Positions 1 through 6,200 of a DNA stretch of 14,043 nt are shown here, piece after piece. This DNA comes from Prado023 sp049688395. Lineage in GTDB: Bacteria; Actinomycetota; Actinomycetes; S36-B12; CAIYMF01. Every line of letters starts with the position of its first letter. Within the stretch, counting starts at the first letter, position 1. Both the position numbers and the translations under genes were made by a program. Under the pieces are notes generated by a model that saw only the letters and a list, made by a program, of their open reading frames with translations, searched no databases and was not told the origin of the DNA. The stretch covers positions 1-14,043 of the forward strand of contig JBAVKQ010000268.1 of the NCBI GenBank assembly GCA_049688395.1, read 5' to 3'.

Positions 1-643
1 GCCCGGACCGACGCCCGTGGGGACTGCCGAGCCGGCGCGCCTGGGCGAAGCCCTGCGCAGCGCGGCCTACCGGGCGGCGCTGATGGTCAACCTGGCCAGT
101 GGCTTCGTCATCTTCGGGCTGCGGATCTCGCTGGTGCCGCTGTTCGTCACCGAGGGCCTCGAACGGGGCGTGGGCCTGGTCGGGATCGGGTTCCTGTCCG
201 CGGCCGGGGTGCAGGCGCTGACCCTGATCCCCGCCGGGCGATGGACCGATCGCGCCGGTCGGCGCGGTTCCATGCTGGTCGGTGCCGGTGCCCTGGCCGG
301 GTCCATGCTGCTGCTCGCGCTGGGCACCGGGGTGTGGGGCTTCCTGCTGGCGATGGCCGCCTCCGGCGTCGCGGCGGCGTTCGCAGCCCCGGCCTCGGCG
401 GCGGTCGTGGGCGACATCACGCGCGGGCGCCCGGGCGGCACGGTGGTGTCGGGCTACCAGATGGTCGGCGACCTCGGCGGGATCCTCGGCCCGCTGATCG
501 CCGGGGCCCTGGCCGATGCGCTGGGCTACCAGGCTGCGTTCGCGGCAGGGGTCGGCGTCGGGCTGCTGGCCCTCGCGCTGGTCGCGATCATGCCCGAGAC
601 GCTGAACCGCGCAGGGGGTTCGGCCCCCGCGGCCGCCGGCTGA
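1..643 (+). CDS. MFS transporter, C-terminal half (5' partial)
   Basis: The reading frame is open to the left edge (frame starting at base 2) and ends at TGA 641-643, so the true start lies outside the window; the GTG at 17 is only an internal codon. The visible 213 codons carry about six hydrophobic segments, which is one half of the usual 12-helix Major Facilitator fold. The first two are separated by a loop reading GRWTDRAGRR, the MFS motif-A signature (G-x-x-x-D-R-x-G-R-R). Here it would be the loop between helices 8 and 9, so this is the C-terminal six-helix domain. The protein sits in the cytoplasmic membrane and probably exports small molecules or drugs by proton antiport; the substrate cannot be read from this half. 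A short Ala/Gly/Pro tail follows the last helix. The family call is firm. The function beyond MFS is inference. Confidence 0.85.
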   Translation, partial: PGPTPVGTAEPARLGEALRSAAYRAALMVNLASGFVIFGLRISLVPLFVTEGLERGVGLVGIGFLSAAGVQALTLIPAGRWTDRAGRRGSMLVGAGALAGSMLLLALGTGVWGFLLAMAASGVAAAFAAPASAAVVGDITRGRPGGTVVSGYQMVGDLGGILGPLIAGALADALGYQAAFAAGVGVGLLALALVAIMPETLNRAGGSAPAAAG

Positions 644-736
644 CCGCGCCTGACCACCTCCGCCCGATCGCACCCCGACCACGCCCTGACCACGCCCTGA
701 CCACGCCCTGACCACGCCCGCCCCGGCTGACCGCGC
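636..736 (+). repeat. Stop-codon-linked short tandem array after the MFS gene
   Basis: An 11-base unit (gaccacgccct) is repeated three times perfectly, with a fourth partial copy, at 677-719. It is bracketed by a 14-base direct repeat, ccggctgaccgcgc, at 636-649 and 723-736. The first copy of that repeat contains the MFS stop codon. Because the period is 11, the TGA triplets at 687, 698 and 709 fall in all three reading frames. Replication slippage or local duplication is the simplest origin. No protein-coding signal or terminator hairpin is seen in the array. Confidence 0.8.
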
Positions 737-750
737 GCCCCGATCGCGAA

Positions 751-830
751 ATTGGCTGATCCGGACAACCTCCGGCCGCCCGCGGACACAGGTGTCCGGA
801 TCAGGCCATTGAGTGTCCGGATCAGCCAAT
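751..830. repeat. REP-like palindromic element, copy 1
   Basis: A perfect 17-base inverted repeat pairs 751-767 (attggctgatccggaca) with 814-830. Inside it lies a second palindrome, cggacac-ag-gtgtccg, at 783-798. The octamer tgtccgga or its complement occurs three times in this element, at 760-767, 793-800 and 814-821, so the left arm can pair with either of two right arms. Bases 774-802 are identical, over 29 bases and in the same orientation, to 1943-1971 on the other side of the neighbouring DUF559 gene. Together these are the marks of a dispersed extragenic palindrome (REP/BIME-like). It occupies the otherwise gene-free stretch 644-927. No confident promoter was seen there. A single actinobacterial-type DnaA-box sequence (TTGTCCACA, minus strand) at 879-887 is probably chance. 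Confidence 0.8.
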
Positions 831-927
831 CGCGTGTCTGGCGCCGGCGGGACGCCGACGTCGATGGCCCACACACCCTGTGGACAAGCGATCGACACGT
901 CCCCATCGGTCCGGCACGCTGCCCGCC

Positions 928-1830
928 ATGAGTGACACCGCATGGCAGCGTGCCGTCGGGTACCTGAGCGAGCACGGCGGCATCGCCACCCGCGGATCGC
1001 TGCTGGATCTCGGCATGGGTGAGCGGATGCTGCGTCGGCGGGTCGCGGCGGGGCTGCTCGTGCGCTTGGACCCCACGGTCGTCGCCCTGCCCGGGACGGC
1101 GCTGGACCTGCGCACGCGCACCCGGGCCGCGGTGTTGCGACATCCCGATTCGATCCCGACCGGAGCCTCAGCCGCCGCATTGCTCGGCAACGGGCCGTGG
1201 GACCAGACGCCGCTGGGTCACGAGCCCTGGCTGATCGGTGGGCGCGATCGCCACGTCACCGCCCGGTTCGTCACCCATCCGGGGGTGCGAACGGTCCGGG
1301 CCGGCCGGCTGCGGGTGGCCCATCCCACGGACGCGATCGTCGACCTGCTGCGGTTCCTGCCCCGCGACGAGGCCCTTGCGTTGGGCCAGCGGTCCGCGCT
1401 GCGGGGCACCGTCACGATGCCGAGCCTGCTCGAGAAGCACGCCCGCCTCGCTGGCCTGGGCGGATCGACCCAACTCGGCCACATCATTGGGGATCTGGCC
1501 GACGGCGCCCGGTCCGAGGCGGAGCGACGCCTGATCGCGCTGCTCAGGGATGCCGGCTTCAGCGGATGGGTCGCCAACCACTGCATCCGGGCTGCCGGGC
1601 GCCGGTACGCAATCGATGTCGCGTTCCCATCGGCGCGGCTTGCCATCGGGGTAGACGGGCGCGCCTTCCACAGCGACGCCCGGGCGTTCCAGCGCGATCG
1701 CACCCGACAGAACGATCTCGTCGCCGACGGCTGGATCGTGCTGCGGTTCACCTGGGCGGACCTCGTCGAGCGCCCGGCGTACGTCCTCGAGGCGATCGCC
1801 GCCGGCCTTGCCTTTCGTCGTGGAGCCTGA
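928..1830 (+). CDS. AbiEi-like antitoxin domain / DUF559 (PD-(D/E)XK-like) protein
   Basis: The product is 300 aa. Residues about 1-55 (GYLSEHGGIATR, then LRRRVAAGLLVRLDPTVVALPG) look like the winged-helix AbiEi-type antitoxin domain that often begins actinobacterial DUF559 proteins. Residues about 195-295 match the DUF559/Vsr-like endonuclease fold: E197/E199, then YAIDVAFP (D230), AIGVDGRAFHS (D243, H248), RDRTRQNDLVADGW, and VLRFTWADL. In the family the last acidic site is usually a Glu two residues before D243 (IEVDG). Here it is Gly241, encoded GGG, one base from GAG, so nuclease activity is doubtful. The ATG at 928 is chosen because the conserved domain begins a few residues later; an in-frame GTG at 880 adds an unconserved leader. 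No clear ribosome site precedes either start. No toxin partner is adjacent. The role is unknown; a DNA-binding or defence-related function is inference. Confidence 0.8.
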   Translation: MSDTAWQRAVGYLSEHGGIATRGSLLDLGMGERMLRRRVAAGLLVRLDPTVVALPGTALDLRTRTRAAVLRHPDSIPTGASAAALLGNGPWDQTPLGHEPWLIGGRDRHVTARFVTHPGVRTVRAGRLRVAHPTDAIVDLLRFLPRDEALALGQRSALRGTVTMPSLLEKHARLAGLGGSTQLGHIIGDLADGARSEAERRLIALLRDAGFSGWVANHCIRAAGRRYAIDVAFPSARLAIGVDGRAFHSDARAFQRDRTRQNDLVADGWIVLRFTWADLVERPAYVLEAIAAGLAFRRGA

Positions 1831-1831
1831 C

Positions 1832-1893
1832 GTCGCGGACCCTGGGCTGCGGACCCTGGGGCTGCGGACCCTGAGGTCGCGGACCCTGAGGTC
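1832..1893 (+). repeat. Tandem array after the DUF559 gene
   Basis: Four copies of gcggaccctg, at 1835-1844, 1849-1858, 1864-1873 and 1879-1888, give a period of 14-15 bases directly after the stop codon TGA at 1828-1830. The linkers alternate between tg- and gtc-containing forms. There is no hairpin with a U-run. Any coding reading on the minus strand here is a low-complexity shadow (SATSGS-type repeats). Confidence 0.8.
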
Positions 1894-1922
1894 ACGCTCT
1901 TGGGAGCCTCGCCCCAGGAATT

Positions 1923-1975
1923 GTCGGATCCGGACACCTCGTGGCCGCCCGCGGACACAGGTGTCCGGATCCGAC
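1923..1975. repeat. REP-like palindromic element, copy 2
   Basis: A perfect 17-base inverted repeat pairs 1923-1939 (gtcggatccggacacct) with 1959-1975. The internal palindrome cggacac-ag-gtgtccg is at 1952-1967. Bases 1943-1971 are identical to 774-802 in copy 1. The outer arms differ from copy 1, but the two arms of each copy still match each other, so the pairing is kept while the sequence has changed. The element ends 42 bases upstream of the ung start codon. Confidence 0.8.
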
Positions 1976-2004
1976 CATCGACCGACGCGGCGGGATCCGG
2001 CCGA

Positions 2005-2010
2005 TACCCT
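2005..2010 (+). promoter_or_regulatory. -10 box of a probable leaderless ung transcript
   Basis: TACCCT fits the actinobacterial TANNNT -10 consensus and is separated by six bases from the GTG at 2017. That is the spacing at which transcription would begin on the start codon itself. No Shine-Dalgarno sequence is present. The site supports the GTG at 2017 as the ung start. Confidence 0.5.
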
Positions 2011-2016
2011 GCGTGG

Positions 2017-2706
2017 GTGGCTACAGAGGCGCGGCGGTCGTTGGCCGAGCTGATGGCGCCGGATTGGGCGCAGGCGCTGGCCCCGGTCGCGCCGCAGGTC
2101 GGCGCGATGGGCGACTTCCTGCGCGCAGAACTGGCCGCCGGTCGCAGCTACCTGCCTGCCGGTGCGCACGTGCTGCGCGCCTTCGAGCGCCCGCTGGCCG
2201 AGGTCCGGGTGCTGATCGTCGGCCAGGACCCCTACCCCACGCCGGGCCACGCGGTTGGCCTGTCGTTCTGCGTGGCCCCGGCAGTGCGCCCCGTGCCCCG
2301 CAGCCTGGCAAACCTGTTCCGCGAGTTGCACGACGATCTCGGCTGCCCCAGGCCGGCCTGCGGCGACCTGACCCCCTGGGCCGACCAGGGTGTGCTGTTG
2401 CTCAACCGGGTGCTGACCGTGGCGCCGGGCAGTTCCGGCGCGCATCGCGGGAAGGGCTGGGAGCAGATCACCGAGGCGGCAATCCGCGCACTGGTGGCCC
2501 GGGGCGGACCCCTGGTGGCGATCCTCTGGGGCCGGGACGCGCAGGGCCTGGCGCCGATGCTCGGCGACGTGCCCCAGATCGCCTCGGCGCACCCGAGTCC
2601 GATGTCGGCCGATCGAGGCTTCTTCGGCTCGCGACCGTTCAGCCGGGCCAACGCAGCGCTGGTCGACCAAGGGGCGACCCCGATCGACTGGTGCCTACCG
2701 AGCTGA
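2017..2706 (+). CDS. ung: Uracil-DNA glycosylase, family 1
   Basis: The 229-aa product removes uracil from DNA by cleaving the N-glycosidic bond, starting base excision repair in the cytoplasm. That matters in a GC-rich genome prone to cytosine deamination. The water-activating motif GQDPY lies at residues 69-73 with the catalytic Asp at 71, followed by PTPGHAVGLSF. Family 1 usually has His after GQDPY; Pro there is what I know from actinobacterial Ung. LLLNRVLTV lies mid-protein, and the minor-groove intercalation loop HPSPMSADRGFFGSRPFS begins at His192. The length equals the usual 220-230 aa. A longer frame opens upstream, but it crosses the REP-like repeat and lacks conservation, so the GTG at 2017 is chosen, supported by the -10 box six bases upstream. 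It converges on the mutL-like gene. Confidence 0.96.
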   Translation: MATEARRSLAELMAPDWAQALAPVAPQVGAMGDFLRAELAAGRSYLPAGAHVLRAFERPLAEVRVLIVGQDPYPTPGHAVGLSFCVAPAVRPVPRSLANLFRELHDDLGCPRPACGDLTPWADQGVLLLNRVLTVAPGSSGAHRGKGWEQITEAAIRALVARGGPLVAILWGRDAQGLAPMLGDVPQIASAHPSPMSADRGFFGSRPFSRANAALVDQGATPIDWCLPS

Positions 2707-2769
2707 GCCGCGGGCCGGAATGAGCCCCAGGCCGGAATGAGCCGCGGGCCGGAGTGAGCCGCAGCCGAG
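2704..2769 (+). repeat. 17-base tandem array starting at the ung stop codon
   Basis: The unit tgagccgcgggccggaa begins exactly at the ung stop TGA (2704-2706). It repeats at 2721 and 2738, with a degraded partial copy at 2755. Because the period is 17, the four TGA triplets lie in all three frames. The array fills most of the 76 bases between the convergent ung and mutL-like genes, and no other terminator is visible there. Confidence 0.85.
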
Positions 2770-2782
2770 CGGAGCCGCCCGC

Positions 2783-4231
2783 TCAGCTGAGTCGCTGCCG
2801 GGGTGCTGGCCGCCACCCTGCGTCGCCCGCCGCACGGTGCTGTGTACCGGGACCAGTTGCTTGCCCAGACCAATCGCCTGCCGGGCCGAGCTGCTCGCTC
2901 AACAGGTCTGCGGCCAGGCGACGGGCCTGCTGGCCCTCGCCGGCGAGGGCCAGCAGCCCGATCGGGGCCAGCAGGTAGCGTCGATCGACCATGGTCCGCG
3001 CCTGTTGGGGCAGCGGCCAGCCCCCCGCGTAGTCGGTGAGCACCGTGTCGAGGACGGCATCGGCCGCCGCGGAGGCCGCGTGGCGCAGCACCCCACCGGA
3101 GCCGATCAGCAGCCCCACGTGAGTCAGGTCGCGCACGCCGTCGGGGCCGGGCCGACCGTGCCGACGGACCGCCACCAGGGCCGCCAGGCGAGCCAGCTCG
3201 AGTTCGTCGGCCACCTCGTCACCCGAACTGGGCAGGAACCCGACCTCGGCATGCCGGCGCTCGGCGGCGGCCGACAGCACGATGACCCCGGACGCGCCGG
3301 CGACCAGCTGTTCGGCCTGGGCCGCACGCACCACATCGGGGGCGCTCCAGCGCATCCCGAGGTCGCCCTCCACCGATCGGCCGTGCCAGAGCGTGGCGAC
3401 CGCGTGCTCGTCGGCCTGCTCGTCGGGGGCCAGCACGCTGTACACGTCGGTCGTGGCCCCACCGACGTCCAGGGCCAGGACGTCCCCCGACGCGCCCGGC
3501 TGCTCGGCGAGCACCTCGGCGAGCACCTCGATCCCGGCCAGCACCGCGTCCGGGGTAGCGCAGCGCACCAGTCCCGGGAAGCGTCGGCCCCGCGACAGCC
3601 CCTTGCCCCCGATGACGTGGGCGATGAACACCTCGCGGATCGTGCGGCGGGCCGGGCCCGGCGCCAGCGTCCCGATCCGCGGGATCACGTTGGCGCTCAC
3701 ATGCACGACCCGCCGACGCGCACGCAGCAGCGCGGCAGCCTCGTCGGCCACCGTCGTGTTGCCGGCCAGCACGACCGGAGTCCGCAACGCCGAGCGCCCC
3801 AGCACGCGGGCGTTGTGCAGCAGCACCTCGCCATCCCCACCGTCGGTACCGCCCACCACGAGCACCACATCGGCCCGGGCCGCCGACAATTCGCAGAGCC
3901 CGGCGGCGTCCAGACGCCCCGCCGACACGGCCACGACCCGGGCACCGGCCGACAGCGCCACCCGCCGACCGGCCTCCGCGGAGATCACCCGCTCCTGGCC
4001 GATTACCGCCAGGCGCAACCCGCCCCCGGCCGACGAGCAGACCACCAGCGCCTCGTCGGCGACGGGGCCGATCCCCAGCCCCGCAACAGCGGCGTCCACC
4101 CCGTGCAGCACGTCGCTGCCCGAGGTGGTGGCGTGCTGGGCGGTGGCCCGCACAGACCCATCCGGACCGACCGCCGCGGCCTTGGTGAACGTCGAGCCGA
4201 CGTCCACGCACACGACCACGGCCCTGCCCAT
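2783..4231 (-). CDS. MutL/GlmL-family ASKHA protein (B12-mutase accessory type)
   Basis: The product is 482 aa. It is not the mismatch-repair MutL; it belongs to the glutamate mutase L (GlmL/MutL) branch of the sugar kinase/Hsp70/actin-like ATPases. The N terminus carries the phosphate-1 motif DVGSTFTK (residues 10-17), the phosphate-2 motif DVGGATTD is at 255-262, and a glycine-rich adenosine motif IGSGG is at 376-380. Known relatives sit beside coenzyme-B12 aminomutases or glutamate mutase and are thought to reactivate them using ATP. No mutase gene is in this window, so its client is unknown. The ATG at 4231 directly precedes the conserved VVVCVDVGSTF strand; longer frames read into the permease gene. 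It starts 11 bases after the second permease stop and is probably the last gene of that operon. The C-terminal 40 residues are Gly/Gln/Arg-rich and look unstructured. Confidence 0.85.
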   Translation of the reverse strand: MGRAVVVCVDVGSTFTKAAAVGPDGSVRATAQHATTSGSDVLHGVDAAVAGLGIGPVADEALVVCSSAGGGLRLAVIGQERVISAEAGRRVALSAGARVVAVSAGRLDAAGLCELSAARADVVLVVGGTDGGDGEVLLHNARVLGRSALRTPVVLAGNTTVADEAAALLRARRRVVHVSANVIPRIGTLAPGPARRTIREVFIAHVIGGKGLSRGRRFPGLVRCATPDAVLAGIEVLAEVLAEQPGASGDVLALDVGGATTDVYSVLAPDEQADEHAVATLWHGRSVEGDLGMRWSAPDVVRAAQAEQLVAGASGVIVLSAAAERRHAEVGFLPSSGDEVADELELARLAALVAVRRHGRPGPDGVRDLTHVGLLIGSGGVLRHAASAAADAVLDTVLTDYAGGWPLPQQARTMVDRRYLLAPIGLLALAGEGQQARRLAADLLSEQLGPAGDWSGQATGPGTQHRAAGDAGWRPAPRQRLS

Positions 4232-4242
4232 GGGCCCTGAAC

Positions 4243-5073
4243 CTACCCCTTGACGCCACCCTCGAGGGCGCCGCGCTGGATCCTGCCCTGGACGATCACG
4301 AAGAACACGATCACCGGCAGCGCGAACATCACCGAACCGGCCATCAGGCCGCCCCAGTCGATCTCCTTCATCCCGCCCTGGAAGGAGGTCAGCCAGACCG
4401 GCAGCGTCTGCTTGCCCTGGTCGAGCAGGATCACGTTGGCCAGGATGAACTCGTTCCAGGCCATGATGAACGCGAACACCGAGGTCGACACCAGGCCCGG
4501 CGCGATCAGCGGGAACAGGATCTTGCGGAACGCCTGCCCTTGGCTGCACCCGTCGATCATGGCCGCCTCCTCCAGGTCCTTGGGCACGTTGGCGATGAAC
4601 CCGCGCAGCGTCCAGATAGTGAAGGGCAGCACGAACGCCAGGTAGGAGATCATCACGCCGGTGAGCTTGTTGACCTGGTTGACCGAGTCCAGGACGACGA
4701 ACATCGAGATCAGCAGCGCCTCGAAGGGCACCATCTGCACGGCCAGCAGCATGATGATGTAGGCCTTGCGGCCCTTGAAGTTGAACCGCCCGACGGCGGT
4801 GGCGGCCAGGAACGCCGTGAGCATCGAGAGCACGACCACCACGATCGTGACCAGCGCCGAGTTGGCCGCGTAGGTGAAGAAGTCCTTGTCACCGATCACG
4901 CGTGTGTAGTTCTCCAGGGTGGCCGGGATGGGCAGGAACTTCGGGGTCTCGAGGAAGAAGTCCGCACGCGGCTTCAGCGACGAGATGACCATCCAGTAGA
5001 CCGGGAAGACCATCGCCACGAACACGATGATCGCCAAGGTGTTGGCAAGTGCGCCGCCCTTCCTGTTCATCAT
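4243..5073 (-). CDS. Carbohydrate ABC transporter permease, MalG/CUT1 type
   Basis: This 276-aa inner-membrane permease has about six transmembrane helices. The first follows a short basic N terminus (MMNRKGG) and the last precedes the C-terminal GRIQRGALEGGVKG, typical of MalG-like subunits. The cytoplasmic EAA loop begins at residues 168-171 (EEAAMIDGCSQG, then FRKILFPLIAPG) and is the docking site for the ATPase subunit. With the upstream permease and the lipoprotein it forms a sugar or oligosaccharide importer of the CUT1 group. The start at 5073 overlaps the previous stop as ATGA, indicating translational coupling. A much longer open frame to 5820 is the shadow of the neighbouring gene. 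The substrate cannot be assigned from sequence alone. Confidence 0.93.
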   Translation of the reverse strand: MMNRKGGALANTLAIIVFVAMVFPVYWMVISSLKPRADFFLETPKFLPIPATLENYTRVIGDKDFFTYAANSALVTIVVVVLSMLTAFLAATAVGRFNFKGRKAYIIMLLAVQMVPFEALLISMFVVLDSVNQVNKLTGVMISYLAFVLPFTIWTLRGFIANVPKDLEEAAMIDGCSQGQAFRKILFPLIAPGLVSTSVFAFIMAWNEFILANVILLDQGKQTLPVWLTSFQGGMKEIDWGGLMAGSVMFALPVIVFFVIVQGRIQRGALEGGVKG

Positions 5074-6038
5074 GCCGCCTCGTCCAGTTGCTTGATCATG
5101 GCCCGGATGTAGAAAACCGACAGCACCAGCAGCATGAGGACCATCGTCACGCCGATGGCCGAGCCGACGCCGAAGTCGTTGGCCGAGAACGAGACCCGGT
5201 AGGCATAGATGCCCAGCAGGTCGGTGTCCTTGGCGATCCCGCCGGATTTCTGCAGGATGAACACCTGCGTGAAGACTCGGAAGTCCCAGATCGTGGACAG
5301 CGCGGTCAGGATCAGGAAGATCGGTGCGAGCTGGGGCACCGTGATCCTCCAGAACGCGGTCCAGGCGTTCGCCCCGTCCAGCGCGGCGGCCTCGTACACC
5401 TCGTTGGGAACCTGGGTCAGGCCGGCGAACAGGGTCAGGGCCACGAACGGGATCGCCGCCCAGACCACGATGATCGCCGCCAGCGTGAGCAGCGACAGCG
5501 GCTCGGCCAGCCACGAGTAGCCCTCGAACTGGTCGAACCCGAGTTGGACCAGCGCCCAGTTGGCCACGCCGAACTGGGTGTCGAACAGGAACTGCCACAC
5601 CTGGGTGGCCGTCACCGCGGGGGTGGCCCAGGCCAGCAGCAGGCCGACCAGCACGGTCAGGCGCATCTTGGTGCCCAGCCTGTTGAGCAGCAGCGCCACC
5701 AGCGTGCCCAGGGCCATCGTGGCCACCACGCACACCGCCGTGAAGACCACTGTGCGCCCGACCACGGTCCAGAAGTAGGGATCGGAGAGGATCTTGGTGT
5801 AGTTGGCGAAGTCGTTCCACTGCTCGGTTCCCTTGACGATGTTGCGCAGCTTCGCCTGCTGCAGGCTGAGCATGACCATCCGCACGATGGGGTAGCCCAG
5901 GACCAGCACCAGGATGACGGTCGCCGGGGCCACCAGCCAGAACGCCAACTTGTTGCGTCTGGGTTCGTTGTCGGCCGGTCCGTCCGGACCAGCCAGCTCC
6001 CCGGATCCCTGAGTGATTGCGGGAGCACCAGTACTCAT
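5070..6038 (-). CDS. Carbohydrate ABC transporter permease, MalF/CUT1 type
   Basis: The product is a 322-aa membrane permease with a polar N-terminal tail of about 30 residues, a first helix at LAFWLVAPATVILVLVLGYP, and about five further helices. The EAA loop starts at Glu216 (EAAALDGANAWTAFWRITVP) and contacts the ATPase. The partner permease follows with a four-base ATGA overlap. The ATG at 6038 is preceded by a perfect AGGAGG (6049-6054 on the minus strand) with a ten-base spacer, so the upstream in-frame extension to 6167 is rejected. It is separated from the binding-protein gene by 162 bases containing a strong hairpin. Confidence 0.93.
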   Translation of the reverse strand: MSTGAPAITQGSGELAGPDGPADNEPRRNKLAFWLVAPATVILVLVLGYPIVRMVMLSLQQAKLRNIVKGTEQWNDFANYTKILSDPYFWTVVGRTVVFTAVCVVATMALGTLVALLLNRLGTKMRLTVLVGLLLAWATPAVTATQVWQFLFDTQFGVANWALVQLGFDQFEGYSWLAEPLSLLTLAAIIVVWAAIPFVALTLFAGLTQVPNEVYEAAALDGANAWTAFWRITVPQLAPIFLILTALSTIWDFRVFTQVFILQKSGGIAKDTDLLGIYAYRVSFSANDFGVGSAIGVTMVLMLLVLSVFYIRAMIKQLDEAA

Positions 6039-6131
6039 CGCCGCGTCGCCTCCTGAACAGTTAGTCGTCGTGGGGCCGGGGCGACCGTATCGCCGGCCGG
6101 TGGCCGAGTCCCGCCGGACGGGTCCGGGCGC

Positions 6132-6169
6132 CGATGGCCCGGGGAGCGCGACGCTGCCCCGGGCCATCG
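6132..6169 (-). promoter_or_regulatory. Intercistronic hairpin between binding protein and permease genes
   Basis: A perfect 13-base inverted repeat pairs 6132-6144 (cgatggcccgggg) with 6157-6169. The 12-base centre, agcgcgacgctg, can extend the stem by agcg/cgct with one bulged base. On the minus strand it lies 31 bases after the binding-protein stop and is not followed by a U-run. Known maltose-type operons have a stem-loop at this same place that stabilises the upstream mRNA or attenuates the downstream genes, giving more binding protein than permease. The same role here is inference. Confidence 0.7.
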
Positions 6170-6200
6170 ATGGTCGTGCTGTGCCGATTCGTGTGCGGGA

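Noticed and set aside
677..719. CRISPR-like array
   Set aside because: The units are 11 bases in direct contact without spacers, and no cas genes are present. It is a simple tandem repeat.
879..887. Single DnaA-box sequence TTGTCCACA (minus strand)
   Set aside because: There is one isolated copy, with no cluster, no AT-rich unwinding region and no dnaA/dnaN nearby. Chance is likely.
1168..2670. 500-codon open frame on the minus strand
   Set aside because: It is antisense to both the DUF559 gene and ung, is Arg/Gly-rich with SGSATSGS-type low complexity from the tandem array, and has no recognisable domain. It is a GC-skew shadow.
2782..2791. Ten-base palindrome ctcagctgag over the mutL-like stop codon
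   Set aside because: It is too short to be distinguished from chance and cannot form a hairpin with a loop.
2783..4231. DNA mismatch-repair MutL
   Set aside because: The motifs are ASKHA phosphate and adenosine motifs, not the GHKL ATPase motifs of repair MutL. The shared name is coincidental.
2837..4240. 467-codon open frame on the plus strand
   Set aside because: It lies exactly antisense to the mutL-like gene, is His/Gln/Arg-rich, and shows no family motif, while the minus strand has intact ASKHA motifs.
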